A stretch of DNA of 64,000 bases from Pseudomonas sp. H3(2019) (GTDB lineage Bacteria > Pseudomonadota > Gammaproteobacteria > Pseudomonadales > Pseudomonadaceae): contig NZ_VMSG01000027.1 of the NCBI RefSeq assembly GCF_007713465.1, positions 1 through 64,000 on the forward strand. The letters are read 5' to 3'. Position 1 is the first letter of the stretch. Every line of letters starts with the position of its first letter. The translations under genes were made by a program, and so were the position numbers. The notes under the pieces are model-generated. The model was not told the origin of the DNA, searched no databases, and saw only the letters and a list, made by a program, of their open reading frames with translations. This document shows positions 1-7,762 of this stretch, one piece after another.

Positions 1-60
1 ACCCGCATGCCGGGTGGTGTGGCAGGGGAACGGCAAGGCCGTCCCCTATGCCGATTTTCT
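1..60. other. Hairpin cluster upstream of flgB
   Basis: Two stem-loops are visible: ACCCG/CGGGT around 1-15, and AGGGGAACGGC (24-34) pairing with GCCGTCCCCT (38-47) with one bulged A, followed by TTTTCTTT. They may be the terminator of a gene lying left of the window. No coding region is recognised here. Confidence 0.35.
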
Positions 61-88
61 TTGTAGGAGCTTTGGGGGACACAGGCGG

Positions 89-130
89 CAGAAAAGCGGC
101 AGGCGCCGGAAATCCGTTGCCGCTTTTCTG
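89..130. promoter_or_regulatory. 13-bp perfect inverted repeat upstream of the flgB promoter
   Basis: CAGAAAAGCGGCA at 89-101 is repeated in perfect inverted form at 118-130 around a 16-nt spacer. Its centre lies about 75 bp upstream of the -24 element at 185, a usual distance for a sigma-54 activator site. In Pseudomonas the activator of this flagellar class is FleR, so this is a candidate FleR site. That assignment is inference; an RNA hairpin is the alternative. Confidence 0.45.
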
Positions 131-184
131 GCATTGCCGCTTTGCCGTTGCCCGCAAAGCCCCGGTTTATGGGGTTTAAGAAGC

Positions 185-200
185 TGGCACGGGGCTTGCT
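185..200 (+). promoter_or_regulatory. Sigma-54 promoter of flgBCDE
   Basis: TGGCACG-GGGC-TTGCT fits the -24/-12 consensus TGGCACR-N4-TTGCW at every conserved base. It lies 44 bp upstream of the flgB start codon. Rod and hook genes of Pseudomonas are an RpoN-dependent class, so the placement is as expected. Confidence 0.9.
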
Positions 201-243
201 ACAACCCTGTTACGAAAAATCAGGTCACCCAAAGGTTTCCGAT

Positions 244-651
244 ATGAGCATCAGCTTCGATAAAGCGCTCGGTATCCACGAACAAGCCCTGGGCTTCCGC
301 GCTCAGCGTGCCGAAGTCCTGGCCAACAACATTGCCAACGCCGATACCCCGAACTACAAGGCTCGGGATCTGGATTTCTCGTCGGTGCTGGCCGCCCAGA
401 ACGACAAGAACAAGAACGGCACCTTTGCTTTGAACATGACCAATAGCCGTCATATCGAAGCCCAGGGTATGAGCAGTGGTGAGGAGTCGTTGCTGTATCG
501 CACGCCGATGCAACCGTCGATTGACCAAAACACCGTGGACGCCCAACTGGAACAGTCGAACTACGCGGAAAACGCGGTCAACTTCCAGGCCAGCTTCACG
601 CTGCTCAACAGCAAATTCAAAGGGCTGGTATCAGCCCTGCGCGGGGAGTAA
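244..651 (+). CDS. flgB: Flagellar basal-body rod protein FlgB
   Basis: FlgB is a proximal rod subunit of the flagellar basal body, exported by the flagellar type III apparatus into the periplasm. The 135-residue product has the family length. It shows the flg_bb_rod motif near the N terminus (LANNIANADTPNYKARDLDF, about residues 28-47) and ends in the coiled segment that packs in the rod (NYAENAVNFQASFTLLNSKF). The ATG at 244 is chosen because homologues begin MSISFDKAL and AAAGG lies 8 nt upstream; the reading frame is open further left but that part resembles no FlgB. It is first in flgBCDE, 3 bp before flgC. Confidence 0.97.
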   Translation: MSISFDKALGIHEQALGFRAQRAEVLANNIANADTPNYKARDLDFSSVLAAQNDKNKNGTFALNMTNSRHIEAQGMSSGEESLLYRTPMQPSIDQNTVDAQLEQSNYAENAVNFQASFTLLNSKFKGLVSALRGE

Positions 652-654
652 TCC

Positions 655-1098
655 ATGTCTCTGTCCAGTGTATTCAACATTGCCGGTAGCGGCATGAGTG
701 CTCAAACCACTCGCTTGAACACCGTCGCCAGTAACATCGCCAACGCCGAGACCGTCTCTTCGAGCATCGATCAGACCTACCGTGCCCGTCACCCGGTGTT
801 TGCCACCATGTTCCAGGGCGGTCAGTCCGGTGGCAGCAATTCGCTGTTCCAGAATCAGGATGCCGCGGGGCAGGGCGTGCAGGTACTCGGCGTAGTCGAA
901 GATCAAAGCAACCTCGAAGCACGCTACGAGCCGAACCATCCAGCGGCTGACGCCAAGGGCTACGTGTATTACCCCAACGTCAACGTGGTGGAGGAAATGG
1001 CCGACATGATTTCCGCCAGTCGTTCGTTCCAGACCAACGCGGAAATGATGAACACCGCCAAAACCATGATGCAGAAGGTCCTGACCCTCGGTCAGTGA
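655..1098 (+). CDS. flgC: Flagellar basal-body rod protein FlgC
   Basis: FlgC is another proximal rod subunit. The 147-residue protein opens with FNIAGSGMSAQTTRLNTVASNIANAET, the rod/hook N-terminal helix. It ends with the conserved C-terminal helix containing EMADMISASRSFQTNAEMMN, the family partner of that helix. Length and both termini are complete. The start follows the flgB stop by 3 bp with GGGGAG just before it, so the two are translationally linked. It should be transcribed from the sigma-54 promoter upstream of flgB. Confidence 0.97.
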   Translation: MSLSSVFNIAGSGMSAQTTRLNTVASNIANAETVSSSIDQTYRARHPVFATMFQGGQSGGSNSLFQNQDAAGQGVQVLGVVEDQSNLEARYEPNHPAADAKGYVYYPNVNVVEEMADMISASRSFQTNAEMMNTAKTMMQKVLTLGQ

Positions 1099-1113
1099 TA
1101 AGGGGCGACTTCA

Positions 1114-1842
1114 ATGAGTGTTACCGATACCACCAGCAGCCTGAGCATGACCGATCTGCTGGCCAACTCTTCGGTCAAGAGCACCGGTACGGCCGCGAAT
1201 GGCCTTGCCGCAGCAACCAGCAGCGCGACCGGCAACCAGTCGTTGGGCAAGGACGCGTTCCTGCAATTGCTGGTGACTCAGCTGAAGAACCAGGACCCGC
1301 TTTCGCCACAGGACAACGGCGCATTCGTGGCTCAACTGGCGCAGTTCAGCAGTCTTGAGGGGATCACGTCCCTCAATACGACTGTGAGTTCCATGGCCAG
1401 TAATTTCAGTTCTTCCCAGGCCTTGCAGGCTTCTTCGCTGGTTGGCCGTTCGGTCATTGCGCAAACCAGCACCGCCCAGATCAGCGACCCGAGCAAGGGC
1501 CTGACCGGTACGGTGAACCTGACATCGTCCATTGCCGATGGCACGGTGACTATTAGCGATACCAGCGGAAAGGTTGTGAGAACCCTTAACCTGGGCAACC
1601 AGCCTGCCGGCAGCGCCAGCTTCACGTGGGACGGCAACGACAGTAGCGGCGCCGCAGTCGCTGCGGGCACATACACCTTCAAGGCCAGTGCGCCGATCAA
1701 CGGCACGGCGACAGACCTGGCCACTTACCTGCCAGCAACGGTCAACAGCGTGACCCTGAGTCAAACCGGCGGCGAGTTGACGCTTAATCTTGCAGGTCTG
1801 GGCCCCATCGGCCTGTCCAAAGTTCAAACCATTGGTCTATAG
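1114..1842 (+). CDS. flgD: Flagellar hook assembly scaffold FlgD
   Basis: FlgD caps the growing hook and is discarded once FlgE has polymerised. The 242-residue product carries the N-terminal FlgD motif (GKDAFLQLLVTQLKNQDPLS, about residues 45-64). This is followed by the FlgD Ig-like and Tudor-type domains, including the typical FTWDGNDSSGAAVAAGTYTF stretch near residue 170. It lies 15 bp after flgC and before flgE, the conserved order. The serine/threonine-rich first 40 residues are usual for this exported protein. Confidence 0.96.
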   Translation: MSVTDTTSSLSMTDLLANSSVKSTGTAANGLAAATSSATGNQSLGKDAFLQLLVTQLKNQDPLSPQDNGAFVAQLAQFSSLEGITSLNTTVSSMASNFSSSQALQASSLVGRSVIAQTSTAQISDPSKGLTGTVNLTSSIADGTVTISDTSGKVVRTLNLGNQPAGSASFTWDGNDSSGAAVAAGTYTFKASAPINGTATDLATYLPATVNSVTLSQTGGELTLNLAGLGPIGLSKVQTIGL

Positions 1843-1873
1843 AGCCGACTAATACGGCATAAAGGAGTGGAAT

Positions 1874-3205
1874 ATGTCTTTCAATATCGGCCTTAGCGGT
1901 CTCTATGCAGCCAACAAACAACTGGACGTAACCGGCAACAACATTGCCAACGTCGCGACCACCGGCTTTAAGTCTTCGCGCGCCGAGTTCGCCGATGTCT
2001 ACTCGGCAACCAAGCTGGGCAGCGGTAGTAAAGTCGTCGGCAGCGGCGTCAGCCTGGCCAACGTATCCCAGCAGTTCACCCAGGGTGATATCAACAACAC
2101 CGGCAACGTGCTGGACATGGGTATCAATGGCTCGGGTTTCTTCACCCTGAGCAATAACGGTTCGACGACCTACACCCGTGCCGGTACGTTCAAGGTCGAC
2201 AAGGATGGTTTCATCACCAATACCAATCAAACTGCCCGTTTGCAGGGTTACGGTGTGGACGCCAATGGCAAGATCATCAACGGCGTATTGACCGACCTGA
2301 AGATCGACACCTCGAACCTGGCGCCAAAACCGACGTCGACCGTGTCCTCGACGATCAACCTGAACTCGACTGCTCCGGTGATTGACGACACGGTGGCCAC
2401 CGGTACTCCATTCGACCCAAACACCCTCGCCACCTACACCAAATCGTTCAGTACGCCGATCTATGACAGCCAGGGCAACTCGCACGTCATGGATCAATAC
2501 ATGGTGAAGACCGGCGCTAACACGTGGAAGACCTACACCCTGGTAGACGGTCGCAACCCGGATGCCACCGGCAGCGACCCGAAAGTCACCGCCCCGATTG
2601 CTACGACCATCACGTTTGATACCGCTGGCAAACTGGTCTCGGTGGCAACACCGCCGGCGACGCCGGCGGCCCCTAACGCAACCAACACCGTGACGTTGGC
2701 CAACTGGGTGCCGGGTAAGGTCACCAACGGTGTGTGGGCGGCCAACGGCGCGGCACCAAGCGCTAGCGGCATGGTCATCTCGATGACCAACACCACGCAG
2801 TTCAACGCCGACTCCGCCCGCTCTATCCCGGCTCAGGATGGTTATGCTACCGGCCAGATCACCAACCTGACCATCGACGGCACCGGCACCCTGTTCGCCA
2901 ACTTCAGCAACAACCAGAGCAAGGCCATCGGCCAGGTTGCACTGGCCAGCTTCACCAACGAACAAGGCCTGCAAGCCGTAGGTGGCACCAGCTGGAAAGA
3001 AACGTTCGCCTCGGGTATCCCTGGCTACGATGCTCCGGAAACCGGGTCCCTGGGTTCGATTCAGTCCAACTCCCTGGAAGAGTCCAACGTCAACCTGACC
3101 AACGAACTGGTCAACCTGATCAAGGCGCAGAGCAACTACCAGGCCAACGCCAAGACCATCTCCACCCAGAGCACCATCATGCAGACCATCATTCAGATGA
3201 CCTGA
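1874..3205 (+). CDS. flgE: Flagellar hook protein FlgE
   Basis: FlgE is the structural subunit of the flagellar hook. The 443-residue protein begins with the rod/hook helix MSFNIGLSGLYAANKQLDV and the GNNIANVATTGFKSSRAEFA motif. It ends with the C-terminal helix containing NVNLTNELVNLIKAQSNYQANAKTI, so both packing helices are intact. The middle is the variable, threonine/asparagine-rich exposed region. AAGGAG precedes the ATG. It is the last gene of this unit; a strong terminator follows about 30 bp later, and flgF is not present. Confidence 0.97.
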   Translation: MSFNIGLSGLYAANKQLDVTGNNIANVATTGFKSSRAEFADVYSATKLGSGSKVVGSGVSLANVSQQFTQGDINNTGNVLDMGINGSGFFTLSNNGSTTYTRAGTFKVDKDGFITNTNQTARLQGYGVDANGKIINGVLTDLKIDTSNLAPKPTSTVSSTINLNSTAPVIDDTVATGTPFDPNTLATYTKSFSTPIYDSQGNSHVMDQYMVKTGANTWKTYTLVDGRNPDATGSDPKVTAPIATTITFDTAGKLVSVATPPATPAAPNATNTVTLANWVPGKVTNGVWAANGAAPSASGMVISMTNTTQFNADSARSIPAQDGYATGQITNLTIDGTGTLFANFSNNQSKAIGQVALASFTNEQGLQAVGGTSWKETFASGIPGYDAPETGSLGSIQSNSLEESNVNLTNELVNLIKAQSNYQANAKTISTQSTIMQTIIQMT

Positions 3206-3234
3206 TGCTGGTTGGCGGGTAACGCTACACAAGG

Positions 3235-3260
3235 AGCCCCTCGCAAGAGGGGCTTTTTTT
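3235..3260 (+). terminator. Rho-independent terminator of flgBCDE
   Basis: AGCCCCTC-GCAA-GAGGGGCT is followed by a run of Ts. It lies 30 nt after the flgE stop. Confidence 0.93.
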
Positions 3261-3337
3261 GTGGTCGGGATTTCTGCCAGCAACTGAAGTTCTGGTTGTC
3301 TGGGCCAGTACGGTCACTGCTTTCCTGGAAGCAAAAG

Positions 3338-3375
3338 AAAACCCCCGACCAGTCCAGAAGACTGATCGGGGGTTT
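3338..3375 (-). terminator. Terminator of nrdA (possibly bidirectional)
   Basis: AAAACCCCCGA and TCGGGGGTTT form a stem with A- and T-runs on both sides. It lies 35 nt past the nrdA stop and backs onto the flgE terminator, so the two convergent units are insulated. It also shows that nrdA transcription ends here without reaching an nrdB gene. Confidence 0.88.
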
Positions 3376-3409
3376 CAGGCAAGCGCCTTGCGGCGTTTAC
3401 CGGCTCAGC

Positions 3410-6304
3410 TTATTGGCAGGCTTCGCAATCCGGCTCGTCGATGGCGCAGGCCTTCGGTACTGGAGCGGGACCGGCTGGAGCTGCCAGGACCGAGTCGTCA
3501 CCGTGGTTGCCGCCGCTGGAAACAGCGTTCAGCTTGCCGGTGTTGATGGTCGACTTCTCGGTGCTGGTCGCGGCCAGGGCACGGAGGTAGTAAGTGGTTT
3601 TCAGGCCACGGTACCACGCCATGCGGTAGGTCACGTCGAGCTTCTTGCCCGATGCGCCGGCGATGTACAGGTTCAGCGACTGAGCCTGGTCGATCCACTT
3701 CTGACGACGGCTGGCCGCGTCAACGATCCACTTGGTGTCGACTTCGAAGGCAGTCGCGTAGAGCTCTTTGAGTTCTTGCGGGATGCGTTCGATCTGCTGC
3801 ACGGAACCGTCGTAGTACTTCAGGTCGTTGATCATGACCGAGTCCCACAGACCGCGCGCCTTGAGGTCGCGAACCAGGTACGGGTTGATCACGGTGAATT
3901 CGCCCGACAGGTTCGATTTCACGTAGAGGTTCTGGTAAGTCGGTTCGATCGACTGCGAGACGCCAGTGATGTTGGCGATGGTCGCGGTCGGTGCGATGGC
4001 CATGATGTTGGAGTTACGAATACCTTTTTGTACGCGAGCACGCACCGGTGCCCAGTCCAGGGTTTCGTTCAGGTCAACGTCGATGTACTTCTGGCCACGC
4101 TGATCGATCAGGATCTGTTGCGAATCCAGCGGCAGGATGCCTTTGGACCACAGCGAGCCCTGGAACGTCTCGTAAGCGCCACGCTCGTCAGCCAGGTCGC
4201 AGGAAGCCTGGATCGCGTAGTAGCTGACCGCTTCCATCGACTTGTCGGCGAACTCGACCGCAGCGTCGGAACCGTAAGGGATGTGCTGCAGGTACAAAGC
4301 GTCCTGGAAGCCCATGATGCCCAGACCGACCGGACGGTGCTTGAAGTTGGAGTTCTTCGCTTGTGGCACCGAGTAGTAGTTGATGTCGATCACGTTATCG
4401 AGCATGCGAACAGCGGTGTTCACGGTACGTTCCAGCTTGGCGGTGTCCAGCTTGCCGTTGACGATGTGGTTCGGCAGGTTGATCGAGCCCAGGTTGCAAA
4501 CGGCGATCTCGTCCTTGTTGGTGTTCAAGGTGATCTCGGTGCACAGGTTCGAGCTGTGGACCACGCCAACGTGCTGCTGTGGGCTGCGCAGGTTGCATGG
4601 GTCTTTGAACGTCAGCCATGGGTGGCCGGTTTCAAACAGCATGGAAAGCATTTTGCGCCACAGGTCTTTGGCCTGGATGGTCTTGAACAGCTTGACCTTG
4701 CCCGGGTACTCGGTCAGGGCTTCGTAGTACTCGTAACGCTCTTCGAAGGCCTTGCCGGTCAGGTCGTGCAGGTCCGGAACTTCGGACGGCGAGAACAGGG
4801 TCCACTTGCCGTCATCGAAGACGCGCTTCATGAACAGGTCAGGGATCCAGTTGGCAGTGTTCATGTCGTGGGTACGACGACGGTCATCACCGGTGTTCTT
4901 GCGGAGTTCGATGAACTCCTCGATGTCCATGTGCCAGGTTTCCAGGTAAGCACAGACAGCGCCTTTGCGCTTGCCACCCTGGTTAACGGCGACAGCGGTG
5001 TCGTTCACTACTTTCAGGAACGGAACAACGCCCTGGGATTTGCCGTTGGTGCCCTTGATGTACGAACCCAATGCGCGAACCGGAGTCCAGTCGTTGCCCA
5101 GGCCGCCAGCGAATTTCGACAACATGGCGTTGTCGTGGATCGCGTGGTAGATGCCCGACAGGTCATCCGGCACGGTGGTCAGGTAGCAGCTGGACAGCTG
5201 AGGGCGCAGGGTGCCGGCGTTGAACAGAGTCGGGGTCGAGGACATGTAGTCGAAGGACGACAACAGGTTGTAGAACTCGATCGCACGGTCTTCCTTGTTC
5301 TTCTCTTCGATCGCCAGGCCCATGGCCACGCGCATGAAGAAGATCTGCGGCAGTTCGAAACGCACGCCATCCTTGTGGATGAAGTAACGGTCGTACAGGG
5401 TTTGCAGGCCCAAGTAGGTGAACTGCTGGTCGCGTTCGTGGTTGATCGCCTTGCCGAGTTTTTCCAGGTCGAAGGTCGCCAGGACCGGGTTCAGCAATTC
5501 GAATTCGATACCCTTGGCAACGTAGGCAGGCAAGGCCTTGGCGTACAGGTCGACCATTTCGTGGTGAGTTGCGCTTTCAGCAACTTCCAGGAAGCTCAGG
5601 CCTTCGGCACGCAGGGTGTCCATCAGCAGGCGCGCGGTCACGAACGAGTAGTTCGGCTCACGCTCGACCAGCGTACGAGCGGTCATTACCAGCGCGGTGT
5701 TGACGTCGGTCAGGGCCACGCCGTCGTAGAGGTTCTTCAGGGTTTCGCGCTGGATCAGGTCGCCGTCGACTTCTTCCAGACCTTCGCAGGCCTCGGTGAC
5801 GATGGTGTTCAGGCGGCCCATGTCCAGAGGGGCAAACGTGCCGTCGGCACGGGTGATGCGGATCGACGGGTGAGCCTGCACCGCTTCCTCGGCAGGCGCG
5901 CGTACTGCGCGCTCTTTGGAGCGGGCGTCACGGTAGATCACGTAGTCACGAGCGACTTTCTGTTCGCCAGCACGCATCAGGGCCAGTTCAACCTGGTCCT
6001 GGATTTCTTCGATGTGGATGGTGCCGCCCGATGGCATGCGACGCTTGAAAGTCGCGGTGACTTGTTCGGTCAGGCGGGCAACGGTGTCGTGGATTCGCGA
6101 CGAGGCAGCAGCAGTGCCGCCCTCAACTGCGAGAAACGCTTTGGTGATGGCGACGGTGATTTTGTCATCGGTGTAAGGAACGACAGTGCCGTTACGCTTG
6201 ATCACGCGCAGTTGGCCTGGCGCGGTGGCGGACAGATCCGAATTCGAATCAGTGGCCATCGGCGCGGTGCCCTGCGGGTTCTCGCGAGTTGTGTCGGTTT
6301 GCAT
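3410..6304 (-). CDS. nrdA: Class Ia ribonucleoside-diphosphate reductase, alpha subunit
   Basis: This is the catalytic subunit of aerobic ribonucleotide reductase, which makes dNDPs from NDPs using a radical supplied by NrdB. The 964-residue product has two consecutive ATP-cone allosteric domains (near RVIKRNGTVVPYTDDK, residues ~33-48, and RITRADGTFAPLDMGR, ~145-160). It also has the barrel active-site motifs NLCTEITLNT and NLGSINL and a C-terminal cysteine pair in CAIDEPDCEACQ that passes electrons from thioredoxin. The start MQTDTT is chosen because the frame upstream (to 6463) is unlike the family and GTGGAG lies 6 nt before it. It is convergent with flgE and monocistronic. nrdB, its usual neighbour in Pseudomonas, is not in this window. 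Confidence 0.97.
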   Translation of the reverse strand: MQTDTTRENPQGTAPMATDSNSDLSATAPGQLRVIKRNGTVVPYTDDKITVAITKAFLAVEGGTAAASSRIHDTVARLTEQVTATFKRRMPSGGTIHIEEIQDQVELALMRAGEQKVARDYVIYRDARSKERAVRAPAEEAVQAHPSIRITRADGTFAPLDMGRLNTIVTEACEGLEEVDGDLIQRETLKNLYDGVALTDVNTALVMTARTLVEREPNYSFVTARLLMDTLRAEGLSFLEVAESATHHEMVDLYAKALPAYVAKGIEFELLNPVLATFDLEKLGKAINHERDQQFTYLGLQTLYDRYFIHKDGVRFELPQIFFMRVAMGLAIEEKNKEDRAIEFYNLLSSFDYMSSTPTLFNAGTLRPQLSSCYLTTVPDDLSGIYHAIHDNAMLSKFAGGLGNDWTPVRALGSYIKGTNGKSQGVVPFLKVVNDTAVAVNQGGKRKGAVCAYLETWHMDIEEFIELRKNTGDDRRRTHDMNTANWIPDLFMKRVFDDGKWTLFSPSEVPDLHDLTGKAFEERYEYYEALTEYPGKVKLFKTIQAKDLWRKMLSMLFETGHPWLTFKDPCNLRSPQQHVGVVHSSNLCTEITLNTNKDEIAVCNLGSINLPNHIVNGKLDTAKLERTVNTAVRMLDNVIDINYYSVPQAKNSNFKHRPVGLGIMGFQDALYLQHIPYGSDAAVEFADKSMEAVSYYAIQASCDLADERGAYETFQGSLWSKGILPLDSQQILIDQRGQKYIDVDLNETLDWAPVRARVQKGIRNSNIMAIAPTATIANITGVSQSIEPTYQNLYVKSNLSGEFTVINPYLVRDLKARGLWDSVMINDLKYYDGSVQQIERIPQELKELYATAFEVDTKWIVDAASRRQKWIDQAQSLNLYIAGASGKKLDVTYRMAWYRGLKTTYYLRALAATSTEKSTINTGKLNAVSSGGNHGDDSVLAAPAGPAPVPKACAIDEPDCEACQ

Positions 6305-6664
6305 GGGTGTCTCCACGTTCTCTATGTTTGTTTGGGCACCATGAAGGCGCCCACCGTTCCGTCCTGAAGCACTACAACCGGCAAGCGCCGGGCATAACAA
6401 CTTCGGGACAGTCAGGAAGGGGGCTGTCGAGCGCCGCTTCCTTGCCGAAGTCTTTGGTTTCAAGCCTGGGGCTGAAAACCGAATTCCGTTTGGGTGACAG
6501 TAATTGACTGCAACACCCGTACCGTTTTCGCCGTTGGCGGCTAAAAAACAGTCGCCATCCGCAGGTGCGGTTTGGGCTTCTGAAATTGTGTTTGGTTCAA
6601 CCAGACAGAGGCAATAAAAGCGCTTGAATTTGGTGTCTGATTTGTGTTTGGTTTTTTGCGTAAA

Positions 6665-6747
6665 CCCCTACATGTAGGGTTTTTTTTAGCGCGAGCTACA
6701 AGATAATGCGTTTTGGGGGGTGATTGCAACGTACTACCTGTGGATAA
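6665..6747 (-). promoter_or_regulatory. nrdA promoter with DnaA box and NrdR-like box
   Basis: Read on the minus strand, TTGCAA (6724-6729), 17 bp, then TTATCT (6701-6706) make a sigma-70-type promoter. A perfect DnaA box (TGTGGATAA on the plus strand, 6739-6747) lies just upstream of the -35. Downstream of the predicted start, CTACATGTAG at 6668-6677 fits the NrdR core CWAnATnTWG, with partly symmetric flanks. A degenerate second copy (CTACAAGATA, 6696-6705) overlaps the -10. DnaA and NrdR control of nrd genes is known in other bacteria; its use here is inference. The TGTAGGGTTTTTTTT end could instead be a terminator. Confidence 0.6.
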
Positions 6748-7036
6748 AGCTGTGCGTAAAATGTGTATGAAACTGTCAATCGGCGTGTAGGCCGCAACCC
6801 TGCTGGGGCGGACCGTTTGTCATGGAATTTTGCCCTGAAAAATAGCCTTGGGCGTATTTTTGAGGGCGCGAACCCTATCACAAAAAAACGCAGTTACCGA
6901 GCGCATTTGCCAGCTTGTGTTCTCAAGGGAAGGCATTGCTACAATCGGTCACTGCATACGCAGTCTTATCCACTCCAATCATTACAAAAAGACGAGTGGA
7001 GCCTTCCTTAAATAGTGTTCGGCAAAGAGGTCACCC
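6748..7036. other. Spacer between nrdA promoter and RstAB-like operon
   Basis: No gene is supported here. TACAAT at 6940-6945 could be a -10 for the response-regulator gene. TTATCCACT at 6966-6974 is a one-mismatch DnaA box. AGAGG sits before the start codon at 7037. Confidence 0.3.
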
Positions 7037-7762
7037 ATGGAGCAAGAAGCCTGGCAGGTATTGATTGTCGAGGATGACCAGCGCCTGGCCGAGTTGACCC
7101 GTGAGTACCTCGAAAGCCACGGTCTGCGGGTCACCCTCGAAGGCAATGGCGCGCTGGCGGCGGCGCGGATTATCGCCGAGCAACCGGACCTGGTGATCCT
7201 TGACCTGATGCTCCCCGGCGAAGACGGCCTGACGATTTGTCGCAAGGTTCGTGATCACTACGACGGACCGATCCTGATGCTCACGGCGCGCACTGACGAC
7301 ATGGACCAGATCCAGGGCCTGGACATGGGCGCCGATGACTATGTGTGCAAACCGGTGCGCCCGCGTTTGTTGCTGGCGCGTGTCCAGGCCTTGCTGCGAC
7401 GTAGTGAAGCACCCGAGCCTGCGGCAGCAGAAAAACTCCGTCGCTTGCAGTTCGGCCCGCTGGTCGTCGACAACGCGCTGCGTGAGGCGTGGCTGCAGGG
7501 CACTGGCATCGAGTTGACCAGTGCCGAGTTCGATCTGCTCTGGCTGCTGGTGGCCAATGCCGGGCGGATTCTGTCCCGCGAGGAAATTTTCACAGCGCTG
7601 CGAGGCATCGGTTACGACGGTCAGGATCGTTCGATTGATGTGCGCATTTCGCGGATCCGGCCGAAGATCGGCGATGACCCGGACCATCCGCGACTGATCA
7701 AGACCATTCGCAGCAAGGGTTATCTGTTCGTTCCTGAAGCCTGTGTAGATCAGCCCTTGTGA
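7037..7762 (+). CDS. OmpR-family response regulator, RstA-like
   Basis: This is a 241-residue transcriptional regulator with a receiver domain (residues ~8-120). VEDD forms the acidic pocket, LDLMLPGEDG carries the phospho-acceptor Asp56, and K is present in ADDYVCKP. A winged-helix DNA-binding domain follows (~150-235, ending RSKGYLFVP). The stop overlaps the GTG start of the kinase gene by 4 bp, so the pair is co-translated. Position beside nrdA and the partner's structure match the RstAB-like pair known next to nrdA in P. aeruginosa (PA1157/PA1158). Its target genes cannot be read from the sequence. Confidence 0.88.
   Translation: MEQEAWQVLIVEDDQRLAELTREYLESHGLRVTLEGNGALAAARIIAEQPDLVILDLMLPGEDGLTICRKVRDHYDGPILMLTARTDDMDQIQGLDMGADDYVCKPVRPRLLLARVQALLRRSEAPEPAAAEKLRRLQFGPLVVDNALREAWLQGTGIELTSAEFDLLWLLVANAGRILSREEIFTALRGIGYDGQDRSIDVRISRIRPKIGDDPDHPRLIKTIRSKGYLFVPEACVDQPL

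Noticed and set aside
1784..3283. 499-codon open frame antisense to flgE
   Set aside because: Shadow of a real hook gene with both terminal motifs intact on the other strand.
3212..6367. 1051-codon open frame antisense to nrdA
   Set aside because: It is a mirror of nrdA codon usage in a GC-rich genome; the opposite strand is clearly nrdA, and the frame has no recognisable domain or ribosome site.
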